Shown here: piece after piece, positions 38,203-47,441 of the stretch | Numbering within the stretch: the stretch's first letter is position 1 | Layout: the number at the start of each line of letters is the position of its first letter | From: Bartonella sp. AR 15-3 | Lineage (GTDB): Bacteria > Pseudomonadota > Alphaproteobacteria > Rhizobiales > Rhizobiaceae | Direction of reading: 5' to 3' | Assembly (NCBI RefSeq): GCF_002022445.1 | Contig: NZ_MUYE01000001.1 | Span: 682,001-746,000 of the forward strand | Length of the DNA: 64,000 bases | Made by a program: the position numbers and the translations under genes | The notes under the pieces: model-generated | Seen by the model: only the letters and a program-made list of their open reading frames with translations | Database searches by the model: none | What the model was told of the DNA's origin: nothing

Positions 38203-40755
38203 CTATTGTGCTAGGGTTTCTTTAACTGCTAATGCTAACTGCTTAAGTGTAAATGGTTTAGATAAGAACCCAAAAATAGCATCTTCTGGAAGATTTTTAG
38301 TAAAAGCATCTTTTGTATATCCAGAAACAAAAATGATTTTTATATTAGGATAATTTTTACGTGCTTCTATGAGTAAAGTAGGTCCATCCATCTCTGGCAT
38401 AACTACATCAGATACAATAATATCAACAATACCTCTGCTTTTTTCAAGTATGGCAAGTGCTTCTACCCCACTTGTAGCCTCTAAAACCGTATAACCTCTC
38501 ATTTGGAGAGCTCTTACACTACTCATTCTTACAGAATCTTCATCTTCAACTAATAAAACAGTAGCAGAACCTGTTAGATCTGTATTCTTTTCCTGTTCTT
38601 CTACTTTTTCAATCTGTTGAGGAATCTCTCTACTCACAGGAATATAACGTGGTAGAAAAATATGAAATGTTGTGCCTTCTCCTTCTTGACTATCACAGTA
38701 AATATATCCCCCTGTCTGTTTGACAATACCGTAAACCATTGATAAGCCAAGTCCTGTGCCTTTACCAACTTCTTTTGTTGTAAAAAATGGTTCAAACATT
38801 TTTTCTTGTATAACAGCAGATATACCAGTTCCTGTATCTGAAATACTTAACTGTACATATTCACCAACAACAAAGCCAGCATAATTAAATTCTGCACTTT
38901 GCTGCTTTGTAATATTATTTGTCGCAATTGTTACTATTCCTCCATCGAGCATAGCATCACGCGCATTGATAACTAAATTCATAATAACACGTTGAAAAGA
39001 TGGTTGGTCAATTTTAACGTTCCACAGATCTTTTCCATGAATGATTTTTAATTGAATATTATTCCCTAAAAGAGGTAAAATAAGATTACGTATATCTGAT
39101 AAAAGCTCTGTAAAATCAATTTTTTCAAGTCGAAGCGTTTGCTTTCTGGAGAAAGCTAATAACTGTTGTACAAGTGCAGCTGCACGATTAGCATTGTTTT
39201 TGATGTTAATAAGATCAGCATGTGCTGGATCAGAACTGCGATGTGTATTTAAAAGAAAATCACATGACATTAAGATTGCTGTTAAAACATTATTAAAATC
39301 ATGAGCAATACCACCAGCTAACTGTCCCACGGCTTGCATTTTTTGGCTTTGTATCATTTTATCTTCAAGCATTTTTTGTTCTGTTATTTCTATTCCAGAT
39401 ACAATCACTAAATCTTGTAATGCATTATCGTGATCTAATGTTATAAGCATTGTATAAAGACGCAAATAGCGTTTTTGATTACCTTCTAATACTGTTTCTA
39501 TTGGAGCTGAATAGTTTTTATTCGTTGTAATCTGCTGAAATACGCGCTCTAACTGGACATGATCACAGGGAGATATAATATCATAAAAACTAACAGCTTT
39601 ACTAGATTTTCCCGTGAGTAATAAAAAGGCATTATTGACATATATAAATTGTCCTTTTTGAGTAACGATTGCTATCGCAAAAGGGCTCGCATTAAAATAC
39701 TCGATCAATATGCTTGGTAATTTTGATTGACTATTATTTTCGTTCTTTTTTATTTTCTGTGGTATCATAATAATGCGATAAATAGCCTCATCCTCTACAA
39801 GAGAAGAAGCATACATAAAACAATTGAATATCCTTTTATTACCAGTGTCTGAAATCGAACATAAAGAAAATCTATAGGGTATCGTGCAATTTGAATTTTG
39901 ATATTTATTATTGTTCCAACAAATATCACTCCATGTGCGATTATTTCCAACTGAATGAAATAATTGATCAAAACTATATTGACCAACAGTAAAATTTGTT
40001 AAATCGATTAAAAACCATTTGGCAAAAACGGTGTTCAAATATATAATTATTCCTTGTGCATTCACAGATAAAAATCCAATAGGAGCTTGATCTAAATAAC
40101 TAATAGCTTCCTGTGAATTTAAGAAAAAAGTTTCATTGTGCTGATGATATTGCTGTAAATGAGAAACATCTGTGATACGCCAAAATAAAAGCTTCTTTCC
40201 CCTCTTAACTGTAGTAGGATGAATAGAAATATTGTAGCAAATAGCGTCTTTTTGTTTTGAATTAGTAAAAATTGATCGATCCATTATCAATACTTCTTGA
40301 GCTGCAGAACCACTTAATGCTGCCACTTTTAAACGGTATAAAAGTGCGTCAGTGTTTGGAAGATCAGCAATAACTACATAACAAGAAGCTTCAGGCTTAT
40401 AAGTAAAAATTTTTTGATAATTTTGATTAGAATAATAAACAAAACCAGATAAATCAGAAACTATAATTATATCATCTATCTCATTAAAAATGTTTAAATC
40501 TAAATCTTTATGTATTTGCACAGCACTACATCTGAAAATATTCATTCCTAATAAAAAAAGTGCTATAATACCTATTATTGCTAAAACTAAAAGAAATATC
40601 AAAGCAGTCTTATAAAAATAGCCTTGCGGATAAAAAAAAGCTATCAATCCAATAATGAGTGAAAAAATTATTGTAAAAATAGTAACTCCAATTATAATTT
40701 CCCAACGTACGAAAGTAGACAATAATTTATTAATATTCTCAAAATTTTTATCCAT
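38203..40755 (-). CDS. cckA: Hybrid sensor histidine kinase CckA
   Basis: The membrane hybrid kinase at the top of the CtrA/CpdR phosphorelay controlling the alphaproteobacterial cell cycle. Two N-terminal transmembrane helices lie at about residues 18-40 and 48-70. PAS-like sensory regions follow (roughly 90-200, 210-320 and 350-450). HisKA contains H485 in [16 protein letters not shown], HATPase has [16 protein letters not shown] and [14 protein letters not shown], and a C-terminal receiver has D783 in [11 protein letters not shown]. 850 residues, typical. It is divergent from the FliO-like gene. DivK, a regulator of this kinase in other species, is encoded nearby at 32 kb. Confidence 0.94.
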   Translation of the reverse strand: MDKNFENINKLLSTFVRWEIIIGVTIFTIIFSLIIGLIAFFYPQGYFYKTALIFLLVLAIIGIIALFLLGMNIFRCSAVQIHKDLDLNIFNEIDDIIIVSDLSGFVYYSNQNYQKIFTYKPEASCYVVIADLPNTDALLYRLKVAALSGSAAQEVLIMDRSIFTNSKQKDAICYNISIHPTTVKRGKKLLFWRITDVSHLQQYHQHNETFFLNSQEAISYLDQAPIGFLSVNAQGIIIYLNTVFAKWFLIDLTNFTVGQYSFDQLFHSVGNNRTWSDICWNNNKYQNSNCTIPYRFSLCSISDTGNKRIFNCFMYASSLVEDEAIYRIIMIPQKIKKNENNSQSKLPSILIEYFNASPFAIAIVTQKGQFIYVNNAFLLLTGKSSKAVSFYDIISPCDHVQLERVFQQITTNKNYSAPIETVLEGNQKRYLRLYTMLITLDHDNALQDLVIVSGIEITEQKMLEDKMIQSQKMQAVGQLAGGIAHDFNNVLTAILMSCDFLLNTHRSSDPAHADLINIKNNANRAAALVQQLLAFSRKQTLRLEKIDFTELLSDIRNLILPLLGNNIQLKIIHGKDLWNVKIDQPSFQRVIMNLVINARDAMLDGGIVTIATNNITKQQSAEFNYAGFVVGEYVQLSISDTGTGISAVIQEKMFEPFFTTKEVGKGTGLGLSMVYGIVKQTGGYIYCDSQEGEGTTFHIFLPRYIPVSREIPQQIEKVEEQEKNTDLTGSATVLLVEDEDSVRMSSVRALQMRGYTVLEATSGVEALAILEKSRGIVDIIVSDVVMPEMDGPTLLIEARKNYPNIKIIFVSGYTKDAFTKNLPEDAIFGFLSKPFTLKQLALAVKETLAQ

Positions 40756-40922
40756 TTTTGCCCCAATTATGACTATTTTTATGTCACAAATTGCCTTTAC
40801 GGTTTCTATAAATTATTGATATTAAATACTATATTTTATAATGTAATTTTAAAAGTCTAAATTTTTTATAATATTATAAATGAAAAATAATAGGCTCATT
40901 ATTAAGATTTAAGAGGGATAAT

Positions 40923-41249
40923 ATGAAAAGTTTCTTATCAGATTATATAAACGTGCCGATAACACAAGTGGTGATCAACTTTTTTTATCTCATGCTAATA
41001 ATTGTAGCAATCGCTATAATTATTAAGCTTTTAACTAAGTTAAATAAAATACAATTTAGAACTAACAGGAAGTGTCAACCACGGTTAGCTGTATCTGATA
41101 CAGTCGCTATTGATCGTACACATCGTCTCGTTTTAATACGCCGAGATAATATAGAACATTTGGTTCTTATAGGTGGATCAACAGCTGTTATTATAGAATC
41201 AAATATTGCCAATGTAGAATTAGATATTGTTAGAAAATATACTGCATAA
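40923..41249 (+). CDS. FliO-like small membrane protein
   Basis: 108 residues with one N-terminal transmembrane helix (VVINFFYLMLIIVAIAIIIKLL) and a short cytoplasmic domain PRLAVSDTVAIDRTHRLVLI, then RRDNIEHLVLIGGSTAVIIE. That is the pattern of FliO/MopB family proteins, which assist assembly of the flagellar export gate. No flagellar gene lies in this window. In Rhizobiales a FliO-like gene next to cckA appears as a stand-alone gene, so a flagellum-independent role is possible. AGAGGGA precedes the ATG. Confidence 0.75.
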   Translation: MKSFLSDYINVPITQVVINFFYLMLIIVAIAIIIKLLTKLNKIQFRTNRKCQPRLAVSDTVAIDRTHRLVLIRRDNIEHLVLIGGSTAVIIESNIANVELDIVRKYTA

Positions 41250-41454
41250 AATATCTCATACAAATAACCAAGAGATAGATAGTCGATACTAATACAGTAG
41301 AAATCAATATTTCTTCTATACTTCTAACTCTTAGAAATAAAATCCTTTTCCGTAAATTTTATACTTCTTTATAACTAGTATTTCCTCTCCCTTTATGACT
41401 ATATTAAAATTTAGATGGTAAGTTTTTTGATTGATGTATCTTCTCCCTAATAGC

Positions 41455-41690
41455 TGTTTTTAAATCATCACGATAGATTGTTTTTTGTTGTTTGTAGCAT
41501 TTTCTTGTATTGCCAATGTAAAACTCCAATTAGTCTGATTTCAAAATGCTTTATACTATTAGATCCTCCATTTCTCTTATAAAATCTGTAATTAACATCA
41601 TCAATACGCTTCAAAGCTGCATCTATTTTACAATAGTTTTTTTCATCGATCGAATACGTAATTCAATTGTATCACTCAAATTATATTCAA
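41455..41690 (-). pseudogene. dksA: dksA pseudogene, C-terminal half
   Basis: DksA binds RNA polymerase and, with ppGpp, mediates the stringent response. The minus strand here encodes a recognisable DksA C-terminal half: SDTIELRIRS, then after a frameshift KIDAALKRIDDVNY, FYKRNGGSNSIKHFEIR, and after another frameshift IYRDD at the end. Functional homologues read roughly KIDAALxRIExGxYG and CEETGEPISLKRLxARP. The zinc-finger cysteine position is lost (Y) and the CEETGEP loop is degenerate. The matching N-terminal half lies directly adjacent on the opposite strand (41731-41935), so the gene is both frameshifted and rearranged. It sits beside the flavin reductase gene, where I recall an intact dksA in relatives. 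Confidence 0.8.
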
Positions 41691-41730
41691 AATATGCGTT
41701 TAAGCTTTTTATATGTAGAAGTCTTATAAA

Positions 41731-41935
41731 ATGAATGATGACAAATATTATGCTAGTAAAGATGATTATTTCATAAATGAGCAGAAAAAAACACATCTTT
41801 ATGCTAAATTAACTCTTTGAAAAAATGATATACTAAGAGAAGCAGATGAAAGTTTAGAAAAATTGCAGAAAAGGTTAATCAACCTAATATAACTGATTGT
41901 TTATCTTGCGAGGACAGATATACATATATTTTAAA
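41731..41935 (+). pseudogene. dksA: dksA pseudogene, N-terminal half (inverted)
   Basis: From ATG 41731 the plus strand reads YYASKDDYFINEQKK, then YAKLTL, a TGA at 41818-41820, then KNDILREADESLEKLQ. After a frameshift it continues VNQPNITDCLSCED. This follows the DksA N-terminal half, where homologues read about F(M/I)NERQ, KLLAWKxDILREAxETLxxLQ and NHPDLADRASSETD. The TGA replaces the conserved Trp codon (TGG to TGA). The C-terminal half is on the minus strand immediately to the left. An inversion of about 200 bp within an originally minus-strand dksA would produce exactly this back-to-back arrangement. Confidence 0.75.
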
Positions 41936-42041
41936 TATTGGTATGATTTAGCAAAGATTTTTTATCCTAGAATAAGCTAATCACCAAATTAAAATGTTAA
42001 ATCTACTAATAACAAATTACCAACATTTGCAAAATATACGC

Positions 42042-42581
42042 TCACAAAGGTAAAGATAAGGTGTGATAGTTGCGATTAAAATATATTAAAGAATCTTTTT
42101 CTTGATTACGCTTTATTGCAACAACTTCACCAATCAAAATATAGTGAGTTGCATGTTCATGATAACAAATTAAATTACAGTCAAACGAGGCTAAAGCATT
42201 GGATAAACTCGGAGCACCGGTCTGCAGAACACCCCATTCAGCTGCAGCAAAACGTTCATTTTGTGTGGAACTATAGCGTCCAGAAAAGACATCAGCTAAC
42301 AAACGATGTTTTCCTGTTAAACTGTTAACACAAAAATTCCCGTTTTCCATAAATAGCTTATTTTCAGTATTACATCGCATTAAACAGACAAGAAGTGTTG
42401 GAGGATCGTCTGATAAGGAACAACAAGCTGAAATTGTTACTCCACGCTTCCCCTTAATACCATCTGTTGTTACAATATGCACGGCTCCTGCAAAATGACT
42501 CATTGTATCCCGATATTCTTGAGACGAAACAGGAACTATTGATTGAGATTTCGATGTTAAATATATTTTATGCTTAGACAT
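42042..42581 (-). CDS. Flavin reductase family protein
   Basis: An FMN-binding split-barrel protein of the RutF/HpaC-like flavin reductase family, expected to reduce free FMN or FAD with NAD(P)H for a partner oxygenase. Landmarks: FAGAVHIVTTDG, GVTISACCSLSDDPPTLLVCL, NGNFCVNSLTG, FSGRYSSTQNERF and HYILIGEVVAI. 179 residues. The partner is unknown; two FAD monooxygenases in the window (14 kb and 62 kb) carry their own flavin. The decayed dksA lies directly downstream. Confidence 0.88.
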   Translation of the reverse strand: MSKHKIYLTSKSQSIVPVSSQEYRDTMSHFAGAVHIVTTDGIKGKRGVTISACCSLSDDPPTLLVCLMRCNTENKLFMENGNFCVNSLTGKHRLLADVFSGRYSSTQNERFAAAEWGVLQTGAPSLSNALASFDCNLICYHEHATHYILIGEVVAIKRNQEKDSLIYFNRNYHTLSLPL

Positions 42582-42738
42582 AATTTTTAACTTATACAGC
42601 TATTAAAATATTCAAAATATATTTCAATATTTTCTTTTATTATACACTATCACTCTCTTAATATCATATATGAACAATAAAATGTATATTTTATCATTTA
42701 AAATTACATGCTAAAAAAGATCAACTAAGGAGATCTTA

Positions 42739-43413
42739 ATGTCCCGTTCCCACCTTATCGCCCCTTCACTCTTAGCTTCTGATTTTTCTAAACTTGGTCA
42801 AGAATTATCAGATGTTCTTGATGCTGGTGCAGATTGGATTCATTTTGATATCATGGATGGTCATTTTGTCCCTAATATTAGCTTTGGGCCAGATGTTATT
42901 AAAGCTTTACGTCCACAAACGAAAGCAGTATTTGACGTTCATCTTATGATAGCACCTGTAGATCCTTATCTTGAAGCTTTCGCAAAAGCTGGTTCAGATA
43001 TTATAACCATTCATGCAGAATCAAGTACTCATCTTCATCGTTCATTGCAAATGATCAAAGCAATGGGTAAAAAAGCCGGAATTGCAATAAATCCAAGCAC
43101 ATCAGAACATATACTCGAATACTTGCTGGATCAACTAGATCTCATCCTTATTATGACAGTTAACCCTGGATTTGGTGGGCAAAATTTTATTCCAGATATG
43201 GAAAATAAAATCAAAAGAGTAAAAAATATGATTGCCAACCGTCCTATTGATCTTGAAGTTGATGGTGGTATTACAATTGATACAATTGGAAAAACTGCAA
43301 AAGCAGGTGCAAATATATTTGTTGCAGGCTCTGCAATTTATAAAAATGGTAACAAAAATCTTTACAAAACACGTATTAGTGCACTGCGCCAAGCTGTAAT
43401 CCTCTCACAATAA
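42739..43413 (+). CDS. rpe: Ribulose-phosphate 3-epimerase
   Basis: Interconverts ribulose 5-phosphate and xylulose 5-phosphate in the pentose phosphate pathway, feeding ribose 5-phosphate toward PRPP and purines. TIM-barrel motifs: IAPSLLASDFSKLG, WIHFDIMDGHFVPNISFGP, DVHLMIAPVDPY, MTVNPGFGGQ and LEVDGGITIDT. 224 residues, full length. AAGGAG precedes the ATG. purB begins 9 nt after the stop, so it heads the purine cluster. Confidence 0.96.
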   Translation: MSRSHLIAPSLLASDFSKLGQELSDVLDAGADWIHFDIMDGHFVPNISFGPDVIKALRPQTKAVFDVHLMIAPVDPYLEAFAKAGSDIITIHAESSTHLHRSLQMIKAMGKKAGIAINPSTSEHILEYLLDQLDLILIMTVNPGFGGQNFIPDMENKIKRVKNMIANRPIDLEVDGGITIDTIGKTAKAGANIFVAGSAIYKNGNKNLYKTRISALRQAVILSQ

Positions 43414-43422
43414 GGAAAAATC

Positions 43423-44724
43423 ATGATCACACGTTATTCTCGTCCTGAAATGGTGGCTATCTGGTCATCAGAAACAAAATATCGTATTTGGTTTGAAATT
43501 GAAGCACATGCTTGTGATGCAATGGCTCAGCTTGGTATTATTCCTAAAGAAGCAGCTAAAACCATTTGGGAAAAAGGTGCAATTGCCAAATTTAACGTGA
43601 ATCGTGTTAATGAAATTGAGACAATTACTAAGCATGATGTAATAGCATTCTTAACTCATTTGGCCGAGTTTATTGGACCAGAATCTCGTTTTATTCATCA
43701 GGGCATGACATCGTCAGATATATTAGATACAACGCTCAATATCCAATTGATGCGCGCTACTGATATTCTTCTACAAGATATAGACCATCTTCTTGCAACA
43801 TTGAAAAAACGTGCCTTTGAACATAAAGAAACAATTACTATTGGACGTAGTCATGGTATTCATGCTGAGCCGACAACATTTGGGATCAAATTGGCTTTTG
43901 CATACGCTGAATTTGCTCGTTGTCATAAACGTTTACTCGCTGCACGAGAAGAAATTTCTACCTGTGCTATCTCTGGAGCTGTTGGAACTTTCGCTAATAT
44001 TGATCCACGTGTTGAAAAATATGTGGCAAAAGCATTAGGTATGCATATTGAAACTATTTCCACTCAGGTTATACCACGTGATCGTCACGCTATGTTTTTT
44101 GCAACACTTGGTATTATCGCTTCATCTATTGAAAGATTAGCCATAGAAATACGCCATTTGCAACGAACAGAAGTTCTTGAAGTAGAAGAATATTTTTTCT
44201 CTGGTCAAAAAGGCTCATCAGCAATGCCTCATAAACGTAATCCGGTTTTAACAGAAAATTTAACTGGATTAGCCCGTATGGTACGCGCGTTTGTAGTACC
44301 TGCAATGGAAAATGTAGCACTTTGGCACGAACGTGATATTTCTCACTCATCTGTTGAACGTTATATTGGCCCTGATGCTACTATTACACTTGATTTCGCT
44401 CTTGCCCGATTAACATCTGTAATTGAAAACTTAATCATTTATCCAGAAAATATGAAAAAAAATCTCAACAAATTTTGTGGCCTTATTTATTCACAGCGTG
44501 TACTTTTAGCACTTACACAAGCTGGTATTAGCCGTGAAGATGCGTATCAGATTGTACAACGCAATGCAATGAAAGCTTGGGAACAAGGGAAAGATTTTTT
44601 AGAAGAATTGCTAAGAGATAAAGATGTTCTAAAAATCTTAAGTGAAGCAGAACTTCGTGAAAAATTTGATCTTTCTTATCACACTAAACATGTTGATAGA
44701 ATTTTTAAACGGGTTTTTGGATAA
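43423..44724 (+). CDS. purB: Adenylosuccinate lyase
   Basis: Acts twice in purine synthesis, cleaving SAICAR and adenylosuccinate to release fumarate. Signatures: HDVIAFLTHLAE, HQGMTSSDILDTTLNIQ, GRSHGIHAEPTTFG, and the flexible catalytic loop GQKGSSAMPHKRNPVLTE. 433 residues, full length. It is preceded by AAGGA and lies 9 nt after rpe and 8 nt before the hydrolase gene. Confidence 0.97.
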   Translation: MITRYSRPEMVAIWSSETKYRIWFEIEAHACDAMAQLGIIPKEAAKTIWEKGAIAKFNVNRVNEIETITKHDVIAFLTHLAEFIGPESRFIHQGMTSSDILDTTLNIQLMRATDILLQDIDHLLATLKKRAFEHKETITIGRSHGIHAEPTTFGIKLAFAYAEFARCHKRLLAAREEISTCAISGAVGTFANIDPRVEKYVAKALGMHIETISTQVIPRDRHAMFFATLGIIASSIERLAIEIRHLQRTEVLEVEEYFFSGQKGSSAMPHKRNPVLTENLTGLARMVRAFVVPAMENVALWHERDISHSSVERYIGPDATITLDFALARLTSVIENLIIYPENMKKNLNKFCGLIYSQRVLLALTQAGISREDAYQIVQRNAMKAWEQGKDFLEELLRDKDVLKILSEAELREKFDLSYHTKHVDRIFKRVFG

Positions 44725-44732
44725 AAAAGTTC

Positions 44733-45281
44733 ATGAAAGCAAATCAACTGGATATTCTTATTATCCCCGGCTATAAAGGCTCTGGCCCTGATCATTGGCA
44801 AACACGTTGGGAACAAAAATTATCTACAGCTCGCCGTGTACAACAAAACCAATGGTCAAAACCTGTCCGCGAAGAGTGGGTTAATGCGGTTGAAGCTGCT
44901 ATCGAACAAGCTAATAAACCTATCGCTATTATAGCTCATTCATTGGGAATTCCAACAGCTATTCACGCAATTGCACATAATCCGGAAAAAATTCGTGGTG
45001 CTTTCTTTGTTGCCCCACCGGATATAGAGAATGAAAAGATACATCCCAAACATTTGATAACATTTGCTCCATATCATCGTAAAAGTTTACCTTTTCCTTC
45101 AGTGGTTGTAGCTAGCCATAACGATGAATTTTGCCAATTTTCAGTAGCAAAAAAACTTGCTCATGACTGGGGTGCACTTTTCGTTGATGCTGGACAGTCT
45201 GGTCATATCAATGTAGAATCTGGACATGGACCTTGGCCAGAAGGATTGATAATTCTTTCTCATTTCTTTGCAAAACTCTGA
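44733..45281 (+). CDS. RBBP9/YdeN-type alpha/beta hydrolase
   Basis: A small serine hydrolase of the RBBP9/YdeN family. The N-terminus is IIPGYKGSGPDHWQTRWE, the nucleophile elbow is IAHSLG, and the Asp/His partners are probably in ASHNDEFCQF and GHINVESGHGPWPEG. 182 residues, full length. It lies inside the purine cluster, 8 nt after purB and 140 nt before purC, so it is probably co-transcribed with purB. The substrate is unknown. Confidence 0.9.
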   Translation: MKANQLDILIIPGYKGSGPDHWQTRWEQKLSTARRVQQNQWSKPVREEWVNAVEAAIEQANKPIAIIAHSLGIPTAIHAIAHNPEKIRGAFFVAPPDIENEKIHPKHLITFAPYHRKSLPFPSVVVASHNDEFCQFSVAKKLAHDWGALFVDAGQSGHINVESGHGPWPEGLIILSHFFAKL

Positions 45282-45421
45282 ATCCATTATAGCTTTTCTT
45301 TCACATACTTTAAATAACAAAAACTGTAATAAATATGATAGCAATCATTGAGAATTCTTGACAATTAGGATAATGTTTTCCTTCGTAGTAATATTTGACA
45401 CCTCTAAACGAATAGAAAAAT

Positions 45422-46189
45422 ATGATGAATCGTCGCCACCGCATTTACGAAGGAAAAGCCAAAATCCTGTATGAAGGGCCTGAGCCGGGAACTTATATTC
45501 AATTTTTTAAAGATGATGCAACTGCATTTAATGCAAAAAAGCATGAAATTATCGATGGCAAAGGAGTCTTAAATAACCGTATTTCAGAATATATTTTTAC
45601 TCAACTTGCTCGTTTAGGAATTCCAACACATTTTATTAAACGTATCAATATGCGCGAACAGCTTATTAAAGCGGTTGAAATTATTCCATTAGAAGTTGTT
45701 GTACGTAATATCGCTGCAGGTTCCCTTTCTAAGCGTTTAGGGTTAGAAGAAGGAACAACTCTTCCGCAATCTATCATTGAGTTTTATTATAAAAATGATT
45801 CTCTTGATGATCCAATGGTTACAGAAGAACATATCGTTGCTTTTGGATGGGCTGCTCCACAAGAAGTAGAAGATATTATGCAACTTTCATTTCGTATTAA
45901 TGATGTTCTCTCTGGGCTATTTGCAGGCGTTGGTATCCAGTTGGTTGATTTTAAAGTGGAATTTGGTCGCTTATGGATAGGTGAAACAATGCGTATTGTT
46001 CTCGCAGATGAAATTTCACCTGATTCTTCTCGTTTATGGGATATTCAAACAAAAGAAAAACTGGATAAAGATCGTTTTCGGCGTGATATGGGTGGACTTA
46101 TTGATGCCTATCAAGATATTGCAAGACGTCTTGGTATTATGAATGAAAACGAACCTCCACGGCCTAGTGGTCCAGTTTTAGTTAAATAA
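45422..46189 (+). CDS. purC: SAICAR synthetase
   Basis: Joins aspartate to CAIR to form SAICAR in purine synthesis. Motifs: [23 protein letters not shown] (truncated here for length) near the N-terminus, the catalytic region [18 protein letters not shown], and [10 protein letters not shown] then [12 protein letters not shown]. 255 residues, normal. The first codons are ATG ATG; either could initiate. It leads the purC-purS-purQ-purL string and is followed by purS after 82 nt. Confidence 0.96.
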   Translation: MMNRRHRIYEGKAKILYEGPEPGTYIQFFKDDATAFNAKKHEIIDGKGVLNNRISEYIFTQLARLGIPTHFIKRINMREQLIKAVEIIPLEVVVRNIAAGSLSKRLGLEEGTTLPQSIIEFYYKNDSLDDPMVTEEHIVAFGWAAPQEVEDIMQLSFRINDVLSGLFAGVGIQLVDFKVEFGRLWIGETMRIVLADEISPDSSRLWDIQTKEKLDKDRFRRDMGGLIDAYQDIARRLGIMNENEPPRPSGPVLVK

Positions 46190-46271
46190 AAAGCAAAATG
46201 GTGCAATCCGTAAGTTACTTAATAAAAATACTATTCTTCAAAAAAGAGTTACTTAAATAATAGGAAAAAAA

Positions 46272-46511
46272 ATGAAGGCACGTGTCACAGTTACTTTAAA
46301 AAGTAGTGTCCTTGATCCACAAGGAGAAGCAATAGTTAATGCTTTAAATAGCTTAGCCTTTACAAATATTCAATCTATTCGCCAAGGAAAAGTTTTTGAT
46401 ATTATCCTTAATGATATGCCTATTGAATCTGCAAAACAAACACTTGAACAAATGTGTGAACAATTGCTTGCGAATACTGTTATTGAAAATTATACAATAG
46501 AACTTCTTTAA
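46272..46511 (+). CDS. purS: Phosphoribosylformylglycinamidine synthase subunit PurS
   Basis: The small structural subunit that bridges PurQ and PurL in the three-part FGAM synthetase. 79 residues, typical. It starts [20 protein letters not shown] and contains [20 protein letters not shown], the family pattern. It lies 11 nt before purQ. Its presence agrees with the short form of PurL encoded here. Confidence 0.95.
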   Translation: MKARVTVTLKSSVLDPQGEAIVNALNSLAFTNIQSIRQGKVFDIILNDMPIESAKQTLEQMCEQLLANTVIENYTIELL

Positions 46512-46522
46512 GTAAACTAATC

Positions 46523-47197
46523 ATGAGAACTGCTATCATTCAATTACCCGGATTAAATCGTGATCAAGACATGATTGCAGCTTTGTATCACATAACAGGT
46601 GTTGAGCCATTAAAAATTTGGCAAACAGAAACAACAATTCCAAATGTGGATATGATTGTTATTCCTGGTGGTTTTTCCTATGGTGATTACTTAAGATGTG
46701 GCGCTATTGGTGCACGAACACCAGTTTTGCGGGCTGTTTGCGATAAAGCACAACAGGGTATAACAATCATAGGAATATGTAATGGTTTTCAAATTTTGTT
46801 AGAAGCAGGATTATTGCCAGGTGCTCTAATGCGTAACGCTTCCTTGAAATTTGTTTGCCGTAAAGTAAAACTTGAAGTAACCAATACTGAAACGAAATTT
46901 TCTCGGCTTTATAAAAAAGGACAAATTATCCACTGCCCTGTTGCTCATCATGATGGCAATTACTTTGCTGATAATGATACATTGAAACAAATGGAAGATA
47001 ATAAGCAGATTGTTTTCCGCTATGCGAAAGGTGAAAACCCTAATGGTTCAGTAAATGATATAGCTGGCATTATTAATAAAGCTGGTAATGTGCTTGGTAT
47101 GATGCCTCATCCTGAAAACCTTATTGAAGCAGCACACGGCGGTATTGATGGCCGTTTACTTTTTCAAAGTGTTTTAGAATTAGTCTCATGCCCATAA
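46523..47197 (+). CDS. purQ: Phosphoribosylformylglycinamidine synthase subunit PurQ (glutaminase)
   Basis: A class I glutamine amidotransferase that supplies ammonia to PurL. The nucleophile cysteine is in [18 protein letters not shown]; the catalytic His-Glu pair is in [30 protein letters not shown] forms the oxyanion region. 224 residues, full length. It follows purS by 11 nt and is 244 nt from the PurL start. Confidence 0.96.
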   Translation: MRTAIIQLPGLNRDQDMIAALYHITGVEPLKIWQTETTIPNVDMIVIPGGFSYGDYLRCGAIGARTPVLRAVCDKAQQGITIIGICNGFQILLEAGLLPGALMRNASLKFVCRKVKLEVTNTETKFSRLYKKGQIIHCPVAHHDGNYFADNDTLKQMEDNKQIVFRYAKGENPNGSVNDIAGIINKAGNVLGMMPHPENLIEAAHGGIDGRLLFQSVLELVSCP

Positions 47198-47441
47198 AAA
47201 ATATTTCTTGGAATTTCTAGATATTTTTGCATTAACTGTCTGTACAAAACAGCCAATAATACGAAAATATATAAAATAAATTTATCAGTTATGTTTCTTC
47301 GCCCATCATAATGAAATATATTTTACTCTATATACACAGTGTTGTTGATTTATAAATGAATAAAGCTAATAATCTAGATTACTGCATTTAAAGGCAATAA
47401 TAAATGTTAATTTTGATTAATTTAACGGAATGAAAACTAAT

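Noticed and set aside
32294-40922. CtrA-type TTAA-N7-TTAA boxes near divK and cckA
   Set aside because: TTAA is so frequent in this AT-rich DNA that such matches carry no weight without comparative or binding data.
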